In this document: positions 54,819 to 64,000 of the stretch, piece by piece | Position numbering within the stretch: the first letter of the stretch is position 1 | Layout of the letters: every line of letters starts with the position of its first letter | Assembly: GCF_046244385.1 (NCBI RefSeq) | Contig: NZ_CP176366.1 | Span: 1,116,001-1,180,000 of the forward strand | Reading direction: 5' to 3' | Length of the DNA: 64,000 nt | From: Methanospirillum stamsii | GTDB taxonomy: Archaea; Halobacteriota; Methanomicrobia; Methanomicrobiales; Methanospirillaceae | Notes under the pieces: model-generated | Seen by the model: the letters and a program-made list of their open reading frames with translations, nothing else | What the model was told of the DNA's origin: nothing | Databases searched by the model: none | Made by a program: the position numbers and the translations under genes

Positions 54819-56062
54819 TAACAGTCCTCCCAAACTGCACGGACAAATTCAGTCTCTTTTCCAAGTTCCATGGTTGCATCAATACCCATTTTCACATTGA
54901 GACCGTCCCCGATCCGGGAAGGATCAAGAGAAGAACCCCTGACTCCGGGAATAATCAGGGTATCCCGGTCAGCCCGGACCCTGGTTGCGATGGCAAATTC
55001 TACATCGGAAGGATTTGCCGGGTTAATATCAGTATCTACGATAACAACATGCTTTAGAGAAGTGTGTGCTGCAAATGCTGCCATGATAGCATTTTTTCCA
55101 TCACCTTCAGTCCGTTTTTTTATCTGGACCACACCATGAAGGTATCCGCATCCACCTTTTGTCAGAACCACATCCGTAACTCCGGTCACTCCGGCAACAG
55201 AACGGTAAATAAGGGGCTCGTAGGGAGAACCCATGAGTACTTTGTGCTCATCTCCGGCATTCACAAGACCATGGTAGATAAAATCAGGTTTTGTATACAT
55301 CCCGGTAAGTTCTATGACCGGCTGGATACGCTCCGGATCATAGGTCCGGGTGATGTCAACGTATGGACCTTCAACGGAGGTTTCAGTGCCGATATACCCT
55401 TCAAGGATAATCTCTGCCTCCGGAACCCGGACTCCGTTCGGAAGGGTATACACAGGAATCTCACCCCCGAGCAATTCTGCAGCGTACAAAAGTTCCATAT
55501 TCTCCGGAACCCTGCTACAGCTTGCAAAGAGCACCAGCGGGTGCATACCGATAACAACGGCAACCGGAAGTCGCTCGCCATTTGCGAGTGCTCTTTTATG
55601 CAGGGTATGAGTATGTCGGCCTTCAACCAGTCGTGCAACAAGACGGTCTTTTCCGCATTTAAGCATCCGGTGAACAGATGCATTCTCAACTCCATCGTAC
55701 CTGGAAAAGACAACTCCTGAATTGAGGTACCTCCCTGCTTCCCCCGGATAATTTTCCATGATGGGTATTTCATCAAGGTTTACCGGACGAAGAGGAAGTG
55801 TTCCGGCATCCTTTACTTTACCGTCATACCGGCATTTTGCAAGTGTTGGAACAAGTGAATCCGGAGTTACATCAAGAGCTACAGAAATCGCTTCCCTGCT
55901 TGCAACAAGATTCATAACCGCTTTCTTACCGTCAAGATTGTGAAAAAACACCAGTTTATCTGTGTTAAAGGCAATTTTTGGTGCTTCAAATCGTGATGAA
56001 ACAGGTTCATGTATGTCAGTTACAAGACCCCTCGCTCTCATTTGTTCAATAAATGTTCTCAT
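54818..56062 (-). CDS. UbiD-family decarboxylase, probable anhydromevalonate phosphate decarboxylase
   Basis: 414 aa from ATG at 56062, overlapping the UbiX stop by four bases (ATGA). UbiD motifs are visible: the Asn/Arg/Glu-bearing region with NENVSV-like RYDGVENASVHRML, GERLPVAVVIGMHP, LLGGEIPVYTLPNGVRVPEA, EIILEGYIGTETSVEGPYVD, and GVVQIKKRTEGDGKNAIMAA. UbiD enzymes use prenylated FMN, which the neighbouring UbiX makes. With the AcnX large subunit as direct neighbour the substrate is most likely trans-anhydromevalonate 5-phosphate, giving isopentenyl phosphate. An in-frame Met five codons upstream is less likely because it lies within UbiX without a better ribosome site. Confidence 0.88.
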   Translation of the reverse strand: MRTFIEQMRARGLVTDIHEPVSSRFEAPKIAFNTDKLVFFHNLDGKKAVMNLVASREAISVALDVTPDSLVPTLAKCRYDGKVKDAGTLPLRPVNLDEIPIMENYPGEAGRYLNSGVVFSRYDGVENASVHRMLKCGKDRLVARLVEGRHTHTLHKRALANGERLPVAVVIGMHPLVLFASCSRVPENMELLYAAELLGGEIPVYTLPNGVRVPEAEIILEGYIGTETSVEGPYVDITRTYDPERIQPVIELTGMYTKPDFIYHGLVNAGDEHKVLMGSPYEPLIYRSVAGVTGVTDVVLTKGGCGYLHGVVQIKKRTEGDGKNAIMAAFAAHTSLKHVVIVDTDINPANPSDVEFAIATRVRADRDTLIIPGVRGSSLDPSRIGDGLNVKMGIDATMELGKETEFVRAVWEDC

Positions 56063-56610
56063 GTAAAACCACTCCATCTGCCGCCTATCGTGTGTTCAAT
56101 ATTCAGGTGATCAAGTATCCGGGCAACCACTGCGTCAACAAGTTCCGTGATATCATTCGGACGGTGATAAAATGGAGGACTTGCGGTCATGATCAGGGCA
56201 CCGGCATCATGTGCCTTTAGCATATTTTCCATGTGAATCCGGGAAAGAGGATTTTCTCTCAAGAGAAGAATACACGGTCTTCGCTCTTTGAGAGTTACAT
56301 CAGCAGCTCTTGTCAATAGATTTGGGGTAAATCCGTGGGATACTGATGACAGGGTTTTCATACTGCAGGGAGCAATGACCATACCATCATGACGAAAAGA
56401 ACCGCTTGCTACAGGGGATGCGAGATTATCCGGCGAGTGAAGAATAAGATCCGGCTCATCAAATATTACTCCTTCATGCCGAGCAATATCCTGAGCAACA
56501 GGGGTAATGATGACATGGACTTCAGCTTTTCCTGATAGGTAAAATAAAAGCCGCTTTGCATACAGCATACCCGAGGCACCGGAAATCCCAACGACAATCT
56601 TTGGACTCAT
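56059..56610 (-). CDS. ubiX: UbiX flavin prenyltransferase
   Basis: 183 aa with the UbiX/PadI plan: VVGISGASGMLYAKRLLFYL at the N-terminus (FMN phosphate loop), SFRHDGMVIAPCSMKTLSSV, RAADVTLKERRPCILLLREN and the closing MTASPPFYHRPNDITELVD. It attaches dimethylallyl from DMAP to FMN to make the cofactor of UbiD-type decarboxylases. First gene of the three-gene operon, overlapping the next by four bases. Start ATG at 56610. Divergent from the surface-protein cluster. Confidence 0.93.
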   Translation of the reverse strand: MSPKIVVGISGASGMLYAKRLLFYLSGKAEVHVIITPVAQDIARHEGVIFDEPDLILHSPDNLASPVASGSFRHDGMVIAPCSMKTLSSVSHGFTPNLLTRAADVTLKERRPCILLLRENPLSRIHMENMLKAHDAGALIMTASPPFYHRPNDITELVDAVVARILDHLNIEHTIGGRWSGFT

Positions 56611-56982
56611 ATATTACTCCTGAATGTTCCTCATTCTGCAGTTTTCACACAGGAGAGATTGAACATTCTCTCCACATACTCCTGCAGGTATCTTTCTCTA
56701 CATCAATATGAGTATTTCATCTGCATGAGAAGGGGATAAGAGGGATCATTTTTCGCGCATAGAAGATAATTATGACAGGGCATAACAAATACAGCGCGCT
56801 AAGGATTTATCGGATCCAATATATTGAGGTAAACCATTAATATGAAAATTATGCCCTGTTTTCCGGTCAGGACGATATTCGAAGCCTTGATTGGAAATGA
56901 TAGTATTTAATAGAGCTAAGCGTACAGATTAGCACATATATCATGTGAACGGTTCACCTGATTCTACCAGGAGGACCTGCGG
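56611..56982. promoter_or_regulatory. Divergent promoter region upstream of ubiX and the propeller-protein cluster
   Basis: Non-coding, 372 bases. A TATA-like GTATTTAATAG (56903-56913) lies about 70 bases before the propeller gene, leaving a leader of some 40-50 bases with ribosome sites GGAGG at 56972-56976 and 56986-56990. No other element is recognised. Confidence 0.4.
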
Positions 56983-59900
56983 ATGGGAGGCGTAATGATG
57001 AAGATATGGAAATATGTGCCAATTATTCTGCTCATTCTTCTATGTGGTGCGGTCACTGCAGAGGAGATTGTGTTTACTCCGTCAGGGGTATCAGAAGAGG
57101 AAATTCAGGCGGGGGACATCACGTTCACCACCCCGCAAAGTACAGGCAGCGGTATTGAAATCCTGGCGGTTTCACAAAATCCGGATGAGTATACAGTTTC
57201 CAATGTGGTTACTGTTGATACCTCAATATTTGATTTCTCCTCAGAGTCATGTGGGGGATCTGAGAAGCAGATCACGTTCGGTAACCTCAATCATGTAAAT
57301 CCACGGGTTTGTGATGGAAGAGTGGTTTTTGAGGAGTGGAGCGCCGGGGTTTCAGCTGTCGGACTTTATGACATTGAGTCTGCGAGTCTGTATCCGGTCT
57401 ATCCAGGAAAACTTCAGCAGAGTAATCCTGACATTTCTGGAAGAATCGTGGTATATGAACAGGCCGGACCGACATCTAATCCTATTACCAATATTGCCGG
57501 ATATGACCTGCAGACAGATACAGCTGCAACAATTTCATCTTCAACTTCAAACCAGAACCAGCCGGTAATTTCCGGACGGTATATTGCCTGGGTAGACTGG
57601 AGAAAAGGGAATGCTGATATTTATATGGCAGACCTGAATTCAGGTACCAGCGATTATGTAACCAAGGATCTCGCCGAACAGAAAAACCCGGACATATCAG
57701 GAAATTACATCATTTGGGAAGACTGGAGAAACGGCAATGCCGACATCTATCTGTATGATATCGTTGCAGAAAAGGAGTACCAGCTGACAAACGATCCGAA
57801 TAACCAGAGAAATCCACGTATCAGTGGAAAGATAATCGTCTGGGAGGATGACCGTAACGGTATTTCTGATGTCTTCGCAATGACACTTGATACATTCCAG
57901 GAATATCAGATAACAGATGCAAAATTCAAGGCAGTAAATCCGGATGTCTCCGGTCCACTGGTTGTCTGGGAAGAATACCGGTACGGTAATGCCGACATCT
58001 TCCTCATCGACCTTATCACCGGAAAAATCTACCAGATTACCACAAACCAGGGAGATCAGAAGAACCCGTCAATTTACGGAAATTATCTTGTATGGCAGGA
58101 TTATCGTACAGGAACTGCAAATATTTTCCTCTACACCTTCTCTTCCCAGAGTTCAGCAGGTAAATATCAGCTCTATGGATCTGCCCTGCTTGGTGGATCT
58201 GCAGCTCCGGTAGGAACAAAAATTACCGCATTAATTGATGGGATTGTCAGAGGAACATATACCGTCCAGCAATCAGGACAATATGGTTCTTCATATGGCC
58301 CATATCTTGAAATTCCGATTAGTTCAGCAGATGCAGGAAAAACAATTTCATTTAAACTGAATGAATACCAGGCTGACCAGGTGGTAACCGTTGGAACAGG
58401 AGGAGTTGCAAAACTTGACCTGAGTGCTCCCTATTCCACTCCAATTCAGACCTACACCCTCTCTGGAAATGTTCTGGTAAATAATCTGCAGGCTCCTGTC
58501 GGAACAATTATTTCGGCATCCATTGACTCGCAGGTAAGAGGACAGGTAACCGTAACCAGTACCGGTTCCTATTCAAATCTAAATATTCCGGTAAATCAGA
58601 ATGATGTTGGAAAAACCATCATATTTACCATAAATTCTGGTGGCTCATACCTCCAGGCAGCACAGACAATCACCGTCGGTCAGCAGATAGGCGGATGGTT
58701 TGATCTGACCTTTGGAACAAACCCAGTTCAGACAACATACATCTTTAGTGGTACTGCATTACTTGACGGACAGTATGCAAGTGCTGGAACCGTAATTTCT
58801 GCACTCGTTGACAACCAGGTCAGGGGACAGGTCACCATAACAAGTGCCGGACAATACAGCAACCTGAATGTTCCCGTATACCAGAGCGACAATGGGAAAT
58901 ATCTCTCCTTTACTGCCCAGTGGAACGGAGCAACATATACTGCCGGACAGCAGGTGACACTTTCAACAAAGCAGGGAGATATCATCATCGCATCTGCAGA
59001 TGTCTCCACAGAAAGTGCAGCAATTCAAAAGAAACTTGATCTTACCTTTACCGTTTCCGCCCAGACAAAATATTCATTCTGGGGCAGGGCCAGCCAGGAC
59101 GGATCCCCGTTACCTGCAGGGACCACCATCTATGCTCTGATTGATAACCAGATCAGAGGACAGATATCCACCCTTTCTTCAGGTTCATATGGATCTGATT
59201 ACGGACCGTACCTTGATGTTCCGGTAACCAATGCAGATATTGGAAAAACCATCAAATTCCAGACTGCTTCAGGAGCTGAGGGAGACCAGAGCCAGCTTGT
59301 TGTCAGCGGAATGAAGGTTCAGAAAAATATCAATTTCAATTCCAAATCATCAGGTTCAGCTGATTTCTCCGCAATCCCGACACAGGGAAATACTCCATTA
59401 ACTGTCAAGTTCACAGATAAATCATCAGGTAATCCAAAGTCATGGTACTGGGACTTTGGTGATGGAACTACTTCCACTGAAAGAAGCCCGACACATGTCT
59501 ATACAAAGAACGGTGTGTATTCAGTCGGCCTGATGACAACACTCTGGAACGGACAGACAAAGACATCAGTCAAGCAGAACATGATAACCGCAGGTATTGT
59601 AAGTCCGCCTGAAGCCCAGGTCAGTCTGAACCAGGGTTGGAACTTTATTTCTGTTCCAAAAATGCTTGTAGACGGCCAGAATACCGCAAAATCACTGTTC
59701 GGGCATGTGGATGTCGGAGGTCACAGCATTTTCACATATAATCCAAGAAGCAAGACCTGGAACACGGTGAGTGCAGGCACTGTTATCAATCCACTCGATG
59801 CAGTCTGGATTTATTCAACCAAGAAAGATGCAGTATACCTCTACTTTGCCCAGGATGCCTTACAGATTCCACCGACAAGAAAACTTGTAAAGGGATGGAA

Positions 59901-60120
59901 CACTTTCGGAGTTACCAGCCTGAATACAGTTCCGGCAAATAACGCCCTGCTCTCAGTAAAAGACCAGTGGATTTACATTATTGGATTTGATTCTTCAATT
60001 CAGCGGTATCAGGGTACGATAATGAACGTACCGGAAAGCAATACAAACTCCCTGTATCCGGGGTACGGATATTGGATCTACATGAACGAGGATGGAGATC
60101 TCGCTGCAATTGGGATATAA
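56983..60120 (+). CDS. Secreted protein with TolB-like beta-propeller, repeat domains and a PKD domain
   Basis: 1045 aa; ATG 56983 has GGAGG eight bases upstream, but 56995 or 56998 are equally possible. A signal peptide is followed by about seven propeller blades with the theme NPDISG...IVWEDWRNGNADIYLYD (residues about 95-385), four repeats of about 90 residues each (GSALLGGSAAPVGTKITALID and kin, about 390-780), one PKD domain (WYWDFGDGTTSTERSPTHVY), and a C-terminal domain of about 165 residues beginning LNQGWNFISVPK. There is no membrane anchor. This C-terminal domain recurs in the next gene. A surface-bound role in adhesion or sheath structure is likely; function unknown. Confidence 0.82.
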   Translation: MGGVMMKIWKYVPIILLILLCGAVTAEEIVFTPSGVSEEEIQAGDITFTTPQSTGSGIEILAVSQNPDEYTVSNVVTVDTSIFDFSSESCGGSEKQITFGNLNHVNPRVCDGRVVFEEWSAGVSAVGLYDIESASLYPVYPGKLQQSNPDISGRIVVYEQAGPTSNPITNIAGYDLQTDTAATISSSTSNQNQPVISGRYIAWVDWRKGNADIYMADLNSGTSDYVTKDLAEQKNPDISGNYIIWEDWRNGNADIYLYDIVAEKEYQLTNDPNNQRNPRISGKIIVWEDDRNGISDVFAMTLDTFQEYQITDAKFKAVNPDVSGPLVVWEEYRYGNADIFLIDLITGKIYQITTNQGDQKNPSIYGNYLVWQDYRTGTANIFLYTFSSQSSAGKYQLYGSALLGGSAAPVGTKITALIDGIVRGTYTVQQSGQYGSSYGPYLEIPISSADAGKTISFKLNEYQADQVVTVGTGGVAKLDLSAPYSTPIQTYTLSGNVLVNNLQAPVGTIISASIDSQVRGQVTVTSTGSYSNLNIPVNQNDVGKTIIFTINSGGSYLQAAQTITVGQQIGGWFDLTFGTNPVQTTYIFSGTALLDGQYASAGTVISALVDNQVRGQVTITSAGQYSNLNVPVYQSDNGKYLSFTAQWNGATYTAGQQVTLSTKQGDIIIASADVSTESAAIQKKLDLTFTVSAQTKYSFWGRASQDGSPLPAGTTIYALIDNQIRGQISTLSSGSYGSDYGPYLDVPVTNADIGKTIKFQTASGAEGDQSQLVVSGMKVQKNINFNSKSSGSADFSAIPTQGNTPLTVKFTDKSSGNPKSWYWDFGDGTTSTERSPTHVYTKNGVYSVGLMTTLWNGQTKTSVKQNMITAGIVSPPEAQVSLNQGWNFISVPKMLVDGQNTAKSLFGHVDVGGHSIFTYNPRSKTWNTVSAGTVINPLDAVWIYSTKKDAVYLYFAQDALQIPPTRKLVKGWNTFGVTSLNTVPANNALLSVKDQWIYIIGFDSSIQRYQGTIMNVPESNTNSLYPGYGYWIYMNEDGDLAAIGI

Positions 60121-60146
60121 ACGGGAATTACGGAGGTTGAAAAGAG

Positions 60147-63100
60147 ATGAGATTCGCAATACAATCAATGGCGGTTCTTCTCCTCCTGCTGCTGGTGCCT
60201 TGTCTGGCAGATGATGAGGGAGTGGATTTCGAACCGGTTGTAAGTTTTTCAGCAGAAGAACTGATAGCACAGGCACCGGGTATTGAAGAACAGATGTGTT
60301 TTGATTCGGTGTATGACTGGGATCCCCGGGTAGATGGACAGTATATCACATGGACCCAGTATGAGGGCCAGGGCAAGGTCTGGTTCTATGACATGAAATC
60401 TGGAAACAGAGGGATGGTTGCCAATATTTTAAGCGACCAGAACAACCCGGACGTTTCGGATGGAATAATAGTCTGGGACGATAACCGGCATGGAAATTCG
60501 GATATCTACTACTACAACATTGAGATGCATAAGGAAGATCCGGTTTGTGTAGATACAACGAATAAATTCAGGCCTGCAATCTCACATGACATGGTCGTTT
60601 ACGAAGATTTTGGAAACGATGATATCAGAGATATCGCTTTTACCAAAATTGGATCAACCGGAACTCCGGCTTACATCAATGCAAATGACAAAGATAAAGC
60701 CAACCCGGACATTGAAGGGGAATGGATTGTCTATCAGCAGCTTGATGACAACAATAATGACTGGAATATTTATCTCTACAATTACGATACTCAAAAGACC
60801 ATTCAGGTAACCCGTGATATCAATATTCAGCAGAACCCCCGGATTTCTGAAGATTACGTAGTCTGGGAAGATAACCGGAACGGCAAATGGGATATCTTCA
60901 TGTATAACATCAAAAAGGACATGACTACCGCCGTGACCTTTGATGATTATGATGATGTTGAACCCGCAGTTTCAGGATCCAAGATAGTATGGACAAGATA
61001 TGACCAGGAACAGAATAGCGATATCTACATGGTCGATCTTTCTATCCCGAAGACCTATGCAGTCTGCGTAGGCCCTGGAAATCAGATTCGTCCGGATATC
61101 AGTGTTGACAAGATTGTATGGCAGGATGACCGGTTTGGAAACTGGGATATCTTCCTGTATACTCTGGAACCTACAACACCATTTACTCCATATCAGTTCT
61201 ATGGACCGGTTACGTTCAATTACCTGCCGGCACCAATCGGGACAAACATCATTGCAAAAATTGATGGGGTGACAAAAGACTCGATAACTACCACCCAGGA
61301 AGGATACTATGGTGGAGAAGGCAGTATGGCTGACCAGCTCACGGTAGATATCCTCCAGGCAGACATTGGAAGACAGATTACATTCTGGAGTGAAGGCATT
61401 CAGGGTTCACCATCAATTACCGTCACTGGAGACGGTTCCATGCTGGAACAGCCACTCAACTTTGTATATGCCCAGCCCCTCGGTAACCTGTATTTCTATG
61501 GAGCGGTTAGTATTGACGGTCAGCCTGCAGCAAAAGGAACCGTTCTGAAAGCGGTCATTGACGGGGTTGTCAGGGGTTCATACGAAATAACCCAGAGTGG
61601 TCAGTACGGTGGCCAGTATGATACCGATCCGGCCCTGACTGTTCCAATTACCGTGAACGATGTAGGAAAACATGTCACCTTCATGGAGGGTGAATACACC
61701 GCTGACCAGACTTTCCAGATAACCAGTGGAGGAAGGTTCCAGCAGGATCTTACCATTACCACAATTCCACCGATGAACCCATACGAATTTTATGGGTATG
61801 TGCAGATTGAAGGACAATCTGCCCCAATCGGTACAGTAATCGAAGCGAAAATCGATGGTAAGACCGTAACAACCTATGTAACCCGGTATTCAGGATCATA
61901 TGGAGCTCCAGGTCAGAATCCTGATGATCCCCGCCTGATAGTTCCGGTCACTGAAGCTGATGCAGGAAAGACCATATCATTCTGGATGGGCACCCTGCAG
62001 GCAGGAACAAACCAGGTAATCACCCGTGGAGGAGAGAGAATTCTCAGGAAAGACCTTTATTTCTCCTCTTCCCCACAATTTATCAACGCAGATTTCACTG
62101 CTTCACCAAGGAGCGGACCAGCTCCGCTGACCGTGCAGTTTACCGACCTCTCAACCGGAAACCCAACTATGTGGAACTGGGACTTCGGGGATGGAGGCAT
62201 CATTCCGGCTGATGCAAATGCATCATGTGTAGACGGGGACTGCATTAATATTGCAAATCCAAGACACACCTATGCAAAAGAGGGGACATACACTGTTACT
62301 CTTACTGCATCAAGCCAGTTCGGATCTGATACCGAAACTAAACAGGCGTTTATTACAGTCGGACAGGTAACTCCTACCATAAACGCAGACTTCACAGCAG
62401 CACCAAGGAGTGGAGTAGCACCACTCACCGTGCAGTTTACCGACCTCTCAACCGGAAATCCAACCATGTGGTACTGGAATTTCGGAGACGGGGGAATCAT
62501 TCCGGCTGATGCAAATGCATCATGTGTAGACGGGGACTGCATTAACATTGCAAATCCAAGACACACCTATGCAAAAGAGGGAACATACACCGTTACTCTT
62601 ACTGCATCAAACAGTTACGGATCTGATACCGAAACCAAGCAGGCATTCATTACCGTCGGACAGGTAACCCCGACCATCAATGCTGACTTTACGGCATCAC
62701 CAAAGAGTGGAGCAGTGCCACTCGCTGTGCAGTTCACCGACCTATCAACCGGAAACCCGACCATGTGGTACTGGAACTTCGGAGACGGGGGAATCATTCC
62801 GGCTGATGCAAATGCTTCATGTGTTAACGGGGACTGCATTAACATTGCAAATCCAAGACACACCTATGTAAAAGATGGAACATACACAGTCACTCTTACT
62901 GCATCAAACCAGTTCGGATCTGACACTGAAACAAAATCAGGTTATATTTCCGTTGGCAGTAGTCCAATACCATCTGATTCAATACCGATTTATCCAGGAT
63001 GGAACTTTGTCTCTGTTCCAAAGAAACTTGCACCTGGAAAAGACACTGCAGCAATTTTCAGCCATATACAGGTTGATGGACACAGCATTTTCCAGTACGA

Positions 63101-63476
63101 TGCAGGAACCGGACAATGGATGACCCTTAGTGCATCCAGCCAGCTAAAACCGCTCGATGCTGTATGGATTTATTCACGGACTGCAAATTCTGTGCCTTTA
63201 ACCTATGATACTGATCCGCTCACAACACCTCCGACAAAAGAACTCCGGAAAGGTTGGAATGCGATTGGATTTACAGGTCTTGAATCACTTGAAGCTAAAT
63301 TCACGCTTCTTTCGGTGCAGGATAAGTGGATCAACTGTCTTGGCTTTAGTGAAGAAAAACAGCAGTATGATGAGATGATTATTAAGGGTCGAAATGACGA
63401 TGCACGACTCTACCCATTCAACGGGTACTGGCTGTTTATGTCTGATGTAGGGACACTGGCTGCTATTTCAGCATAA
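60147..63476 (+). CDS. Paralogous secreted propeller protein with three near-identical PKD domains
   Basis: 1109 aa with GGAGGT at 60132-60137 before the ATG. Plan: signal peptide, propeller blades (NPDVSDGIIVWDDNRHGN and similar, about 45-345), three repeats of about 95 residues (QFYGPVTFNYLPAPIGTNII and kin), three tandem PKD domains (about 646-942), and the same C-terminal domain as the preceding protein (IYPGWNFVSVPKKLAPGKD to the end). The PKD domains carry an unusual insertion with two Cys (ASCVDGDC). It is 26 bases behind its paralogue, so they are probably cotranscribed. A run of nine Ts follows its stop. Confidence 0.82.
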   Translation: MRFAIQSMAVLLLLLLVPCLADDEGVDFEPVVSFSAEELIAQAPGIEEQMCFDSVYDWDPRVDGQYITWTQYEGQGKVWFYDMKSGNRGMVANILSDQNNPDVSDGIIVWDDNRHGNSDIYYYNIEMHKEDPVCVDTTNKFRPAISHDMVVYEDFGNDDIRDIAFTKIGSTGTPAYINANDKDKANPDIEGEWIVYQQLDDNNNDWNIYLYNYDTQKTIQVTRDINIQQNPRISEDYVVWEDNRNGKWDIFMYNIKKDMTTAVTFDDYDDVEPAVSGSKIVWTRYDQEQNSDIYMVDLSIPKTYAVCVGPGNQIRPDISVDKIVWQDDRFGNWDIFLYTLEPTTPFTPYQFYGPVTFNYLPAPIGTNIIAKIDGVTKDSITTTQEGYYGGEGSMADQLTVDILQADIGRQITFWSEGIQGSPSITVTGDGSMLEQPLNFVYAQPLGNLYFYGAVSIDGQPAAKGTVLKAVIDGVVRGSYEITQSGQYGGQYDTDPALTVPITVNDVGKHVTFMEGEYTADQTFQITSGGRFQQDLTITTIPPMNPYEFYGYVQIEGQSAPIGTVIEAKIDGKTVTTYVTRYSGSYGAPGQNPDDPRLIVPVTEADAGKTISFWMGTLQAGTNQVITRGGERILRKDLYFSSSPQFINADFTASPRSGPAPLTVQFTDLSTGNPTMWNWDFGDGGIIPADANASCVDGDCINIANPRHTYAKEGTYTVTLTASSQFGSDTETKQAFITVGQVTPTINADFTAAPRSGVAPLTVQFTDLSTGNPTMWYWNFGDGGIIPADANASCVDGDCINIANPRHTYAKEGTYTVTLTASNSYGSDTETKQAFITVGQVTPTINADFTASPKSGAVPLAVQFTDLSTGNPTMWYWNFGDGGIIPADANASCVNGDCINIANPRHTYVKDGTYTVTLTASNQFGSDTETKSGYISVGSSPIPSDSIPIYPGWNFVSVPKKLAPGKDTAAIFSHIQVDGHSIFQYDAGTGQWMTLSASSQLKPLDAVWIYSRTANSVPLTYDTDPLTTPPTKELRKGWNAIGFTGLESLEAKFTLLSVQDKWINCLGFSEEKQQYDEMIIKGRNDDARLYPFNGYWLFMSDVGTLAAISA
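62082..62972 (+). repeat. Three tandem 297-bp repeats encoding PKD domains
   Basis: Units begin at 62082, 62379 and 62676 and keep an exact 297-bp (99-codon) period. They are almost identical in the middle (from FTDLSTGNPTMW to NIANPRHTY) and differ mostly at their first 20 codons and the last unit's end. This shows recent duplication or gene conversion within the gene. Confidence 0.92.
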
Positions 63477-63485
63477 TTTTTTTTT
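63477..63485 (+). terminator. T-run terminator after the propeller gene pair
   Basis: Nine consecutive Ts start immediately after the TAA stop codon, a strong archaeal termination signal that separates this operon from the next gene. Confidence 0.6.
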
Positions 63486-63620
63486 GGTGTAGAAATGGGG
63501 GGATTATGGGATGCAAAAAGATGTAGAAAACAGATGGATATCATTAAGTCGACATGAGGTAACTTACGATTTGCAGAGGTGTGTCTGGAACACATTTCGC
63601 AATAACTGGTGGTGGGAAGA

Positions 63621-64000
63621 ATGACAAAAATAGTGTATACGCTGGCTCTATTCCTCATGCTCATCCTTGCGGCATCGGGTGTAGTATCTGCAGGAGGATT
63701 AGAGCAGGCTGTAACAAACGGTGCCGGGGAGGCCATTTGCGATGGTCCTGGCGGCGCTTGTATTATTGCTGATTTTATCGGGAGCCCGACTGACGGAGTT
63801 GCTCCTCTGAAGGTCCAGTTCCTTGATTCATCAACCGGATATCCGGCAATGTGGACTTGGGACTTTGGAGACGGTACTACTGAAGCAGGGCCTGCAAACC
63901 CGGTTCATATCTACGAGGAACCAGGTATTTATACCGTGACCCTGACTGCTACCAGCATTAGCGGAGCGAGTAGCACAAAGATCAGGCAGGAATACATCAT
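63621..64000 (+). CDS. Secreted PKD-domain protein, cut by the window edge
   Basis: Starts with ATG at 63621 preceded by GGTGGGAAGA. A signal peptide (ALFLMLILAASGVVSAG) is followed by a short Gly-rich stretch with two Cys and a PKD domain (FIGSPTDGVAPLKVQFLDS, WTWDFGDGTTEAGPANPVH, TVTLTATSISGAS). The frame is open to the last base, so the gene continues beyond the window. It lacks the propeller of its two upstream neighbours but clearly belongs to the same surface-protein cluster. Confidence 0.85.
   Translation, partial: MTKIVYTLALFLMLILAASGVVSAGGLEQAVTNGAGEAICDGPGGACIIADFIGSPTDGVAPLKVQFLDSSTGYPAMWTWDFGDGTTEAGPANPVHIYEEPGIYTVTLTATSISGASSTKIRQEYI

Noticed and set aside
55064..55720. 218-codon plus-strand ORF
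   Set aside because: Antisense to the well-supported UbiD-type gene; composition is a mirror of that gene.
62082..62972. Regular repeats considered as a CRISPR array
   Set aside because: The 297-bp units are coding PKD domains without spacers; no CRISPR-like short repeats or cas genes are seen anywhere in the window.

Overview
The window reads as a chromosome segment of a methanogenic archaeon of the order Methanomicrobiales, most likely Methanospirillum or a close relative. This is inferred from the archaeal D-family DNA polymerase large subunit with a mini-intein, the archaeal (modified) mevalonate-pathway genes, an MTH865-family protein, COG1361 proteins paired with an HAE3-type RND transporter, TrmB and AbrB regulators, and families of large PKD/CARDB/beta-propeller surface proteins. 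No search was run, so the genus is an inference.

Layout. 1-6.3 kb: the end of a PreA-like oxidoreductase, then a three-gene envelope operon (two COG1361 proteins and an RND transporter) and a small secreted protein. 6.3-13.7 kb: an AbrB regulator with a double-flavodoxin protein, a TrmB regulator divergent from two MFS transporters, a Cys-rich membrane protein and an MNT/HEPN pair. 13.9-20.2 kb: an AddB-like nuclease and an AddA-like helicase, overlapping by one base. 20.2-26 kb: a 1235-aa PKD/CARDB surface protein and RecQ. 26-44 kb: an accessory region with many broken genes (AlbA_2/RecG-like, MNT, viral-looking remnants, a decayed hicBA, a stray helicase fragment), intact hicBA and MNT/HEPN pairs, a PLD-SF2 helicase-DUF3427 protein, and a very AT-rich gene for a nuclease-STAND type protein split by an IS21 element. 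44-56.6 kb: core genes, namely a metallophosphoesterase, tRNA-Leu(CAA), a sensor kinase with an altered H-box, DP2 with an intein, a DnaJ-TPR protein, and an operon for phosphomevalonate dehydratase large subunit (AcnX), a UbiD-type decarboxylase and UbiX. 57-64 kb: a tandem cluster of secreted beta-propeller/PKD proteins.

How the genes work together. UbiX makes the prenyl-FMN that the UbiD-type decarboxylase needs, and that enzyme acts after AcnX in isoprenoid precursor synthesis. The AddA/AddB-like pair probably processes DNA ends. The helicase and STAND genes at 31-40 kb look like defence genes. The clearest result is that removing the IS21 element and one copy of its 5-bp target repeat (ATTGC) rejoins the flanking reading frames exactly into one 1308-codon gene with a PD-(D/E)XK-like N-terminus and a P-loop NTPase, which is a candidate antiviral STAND protein.
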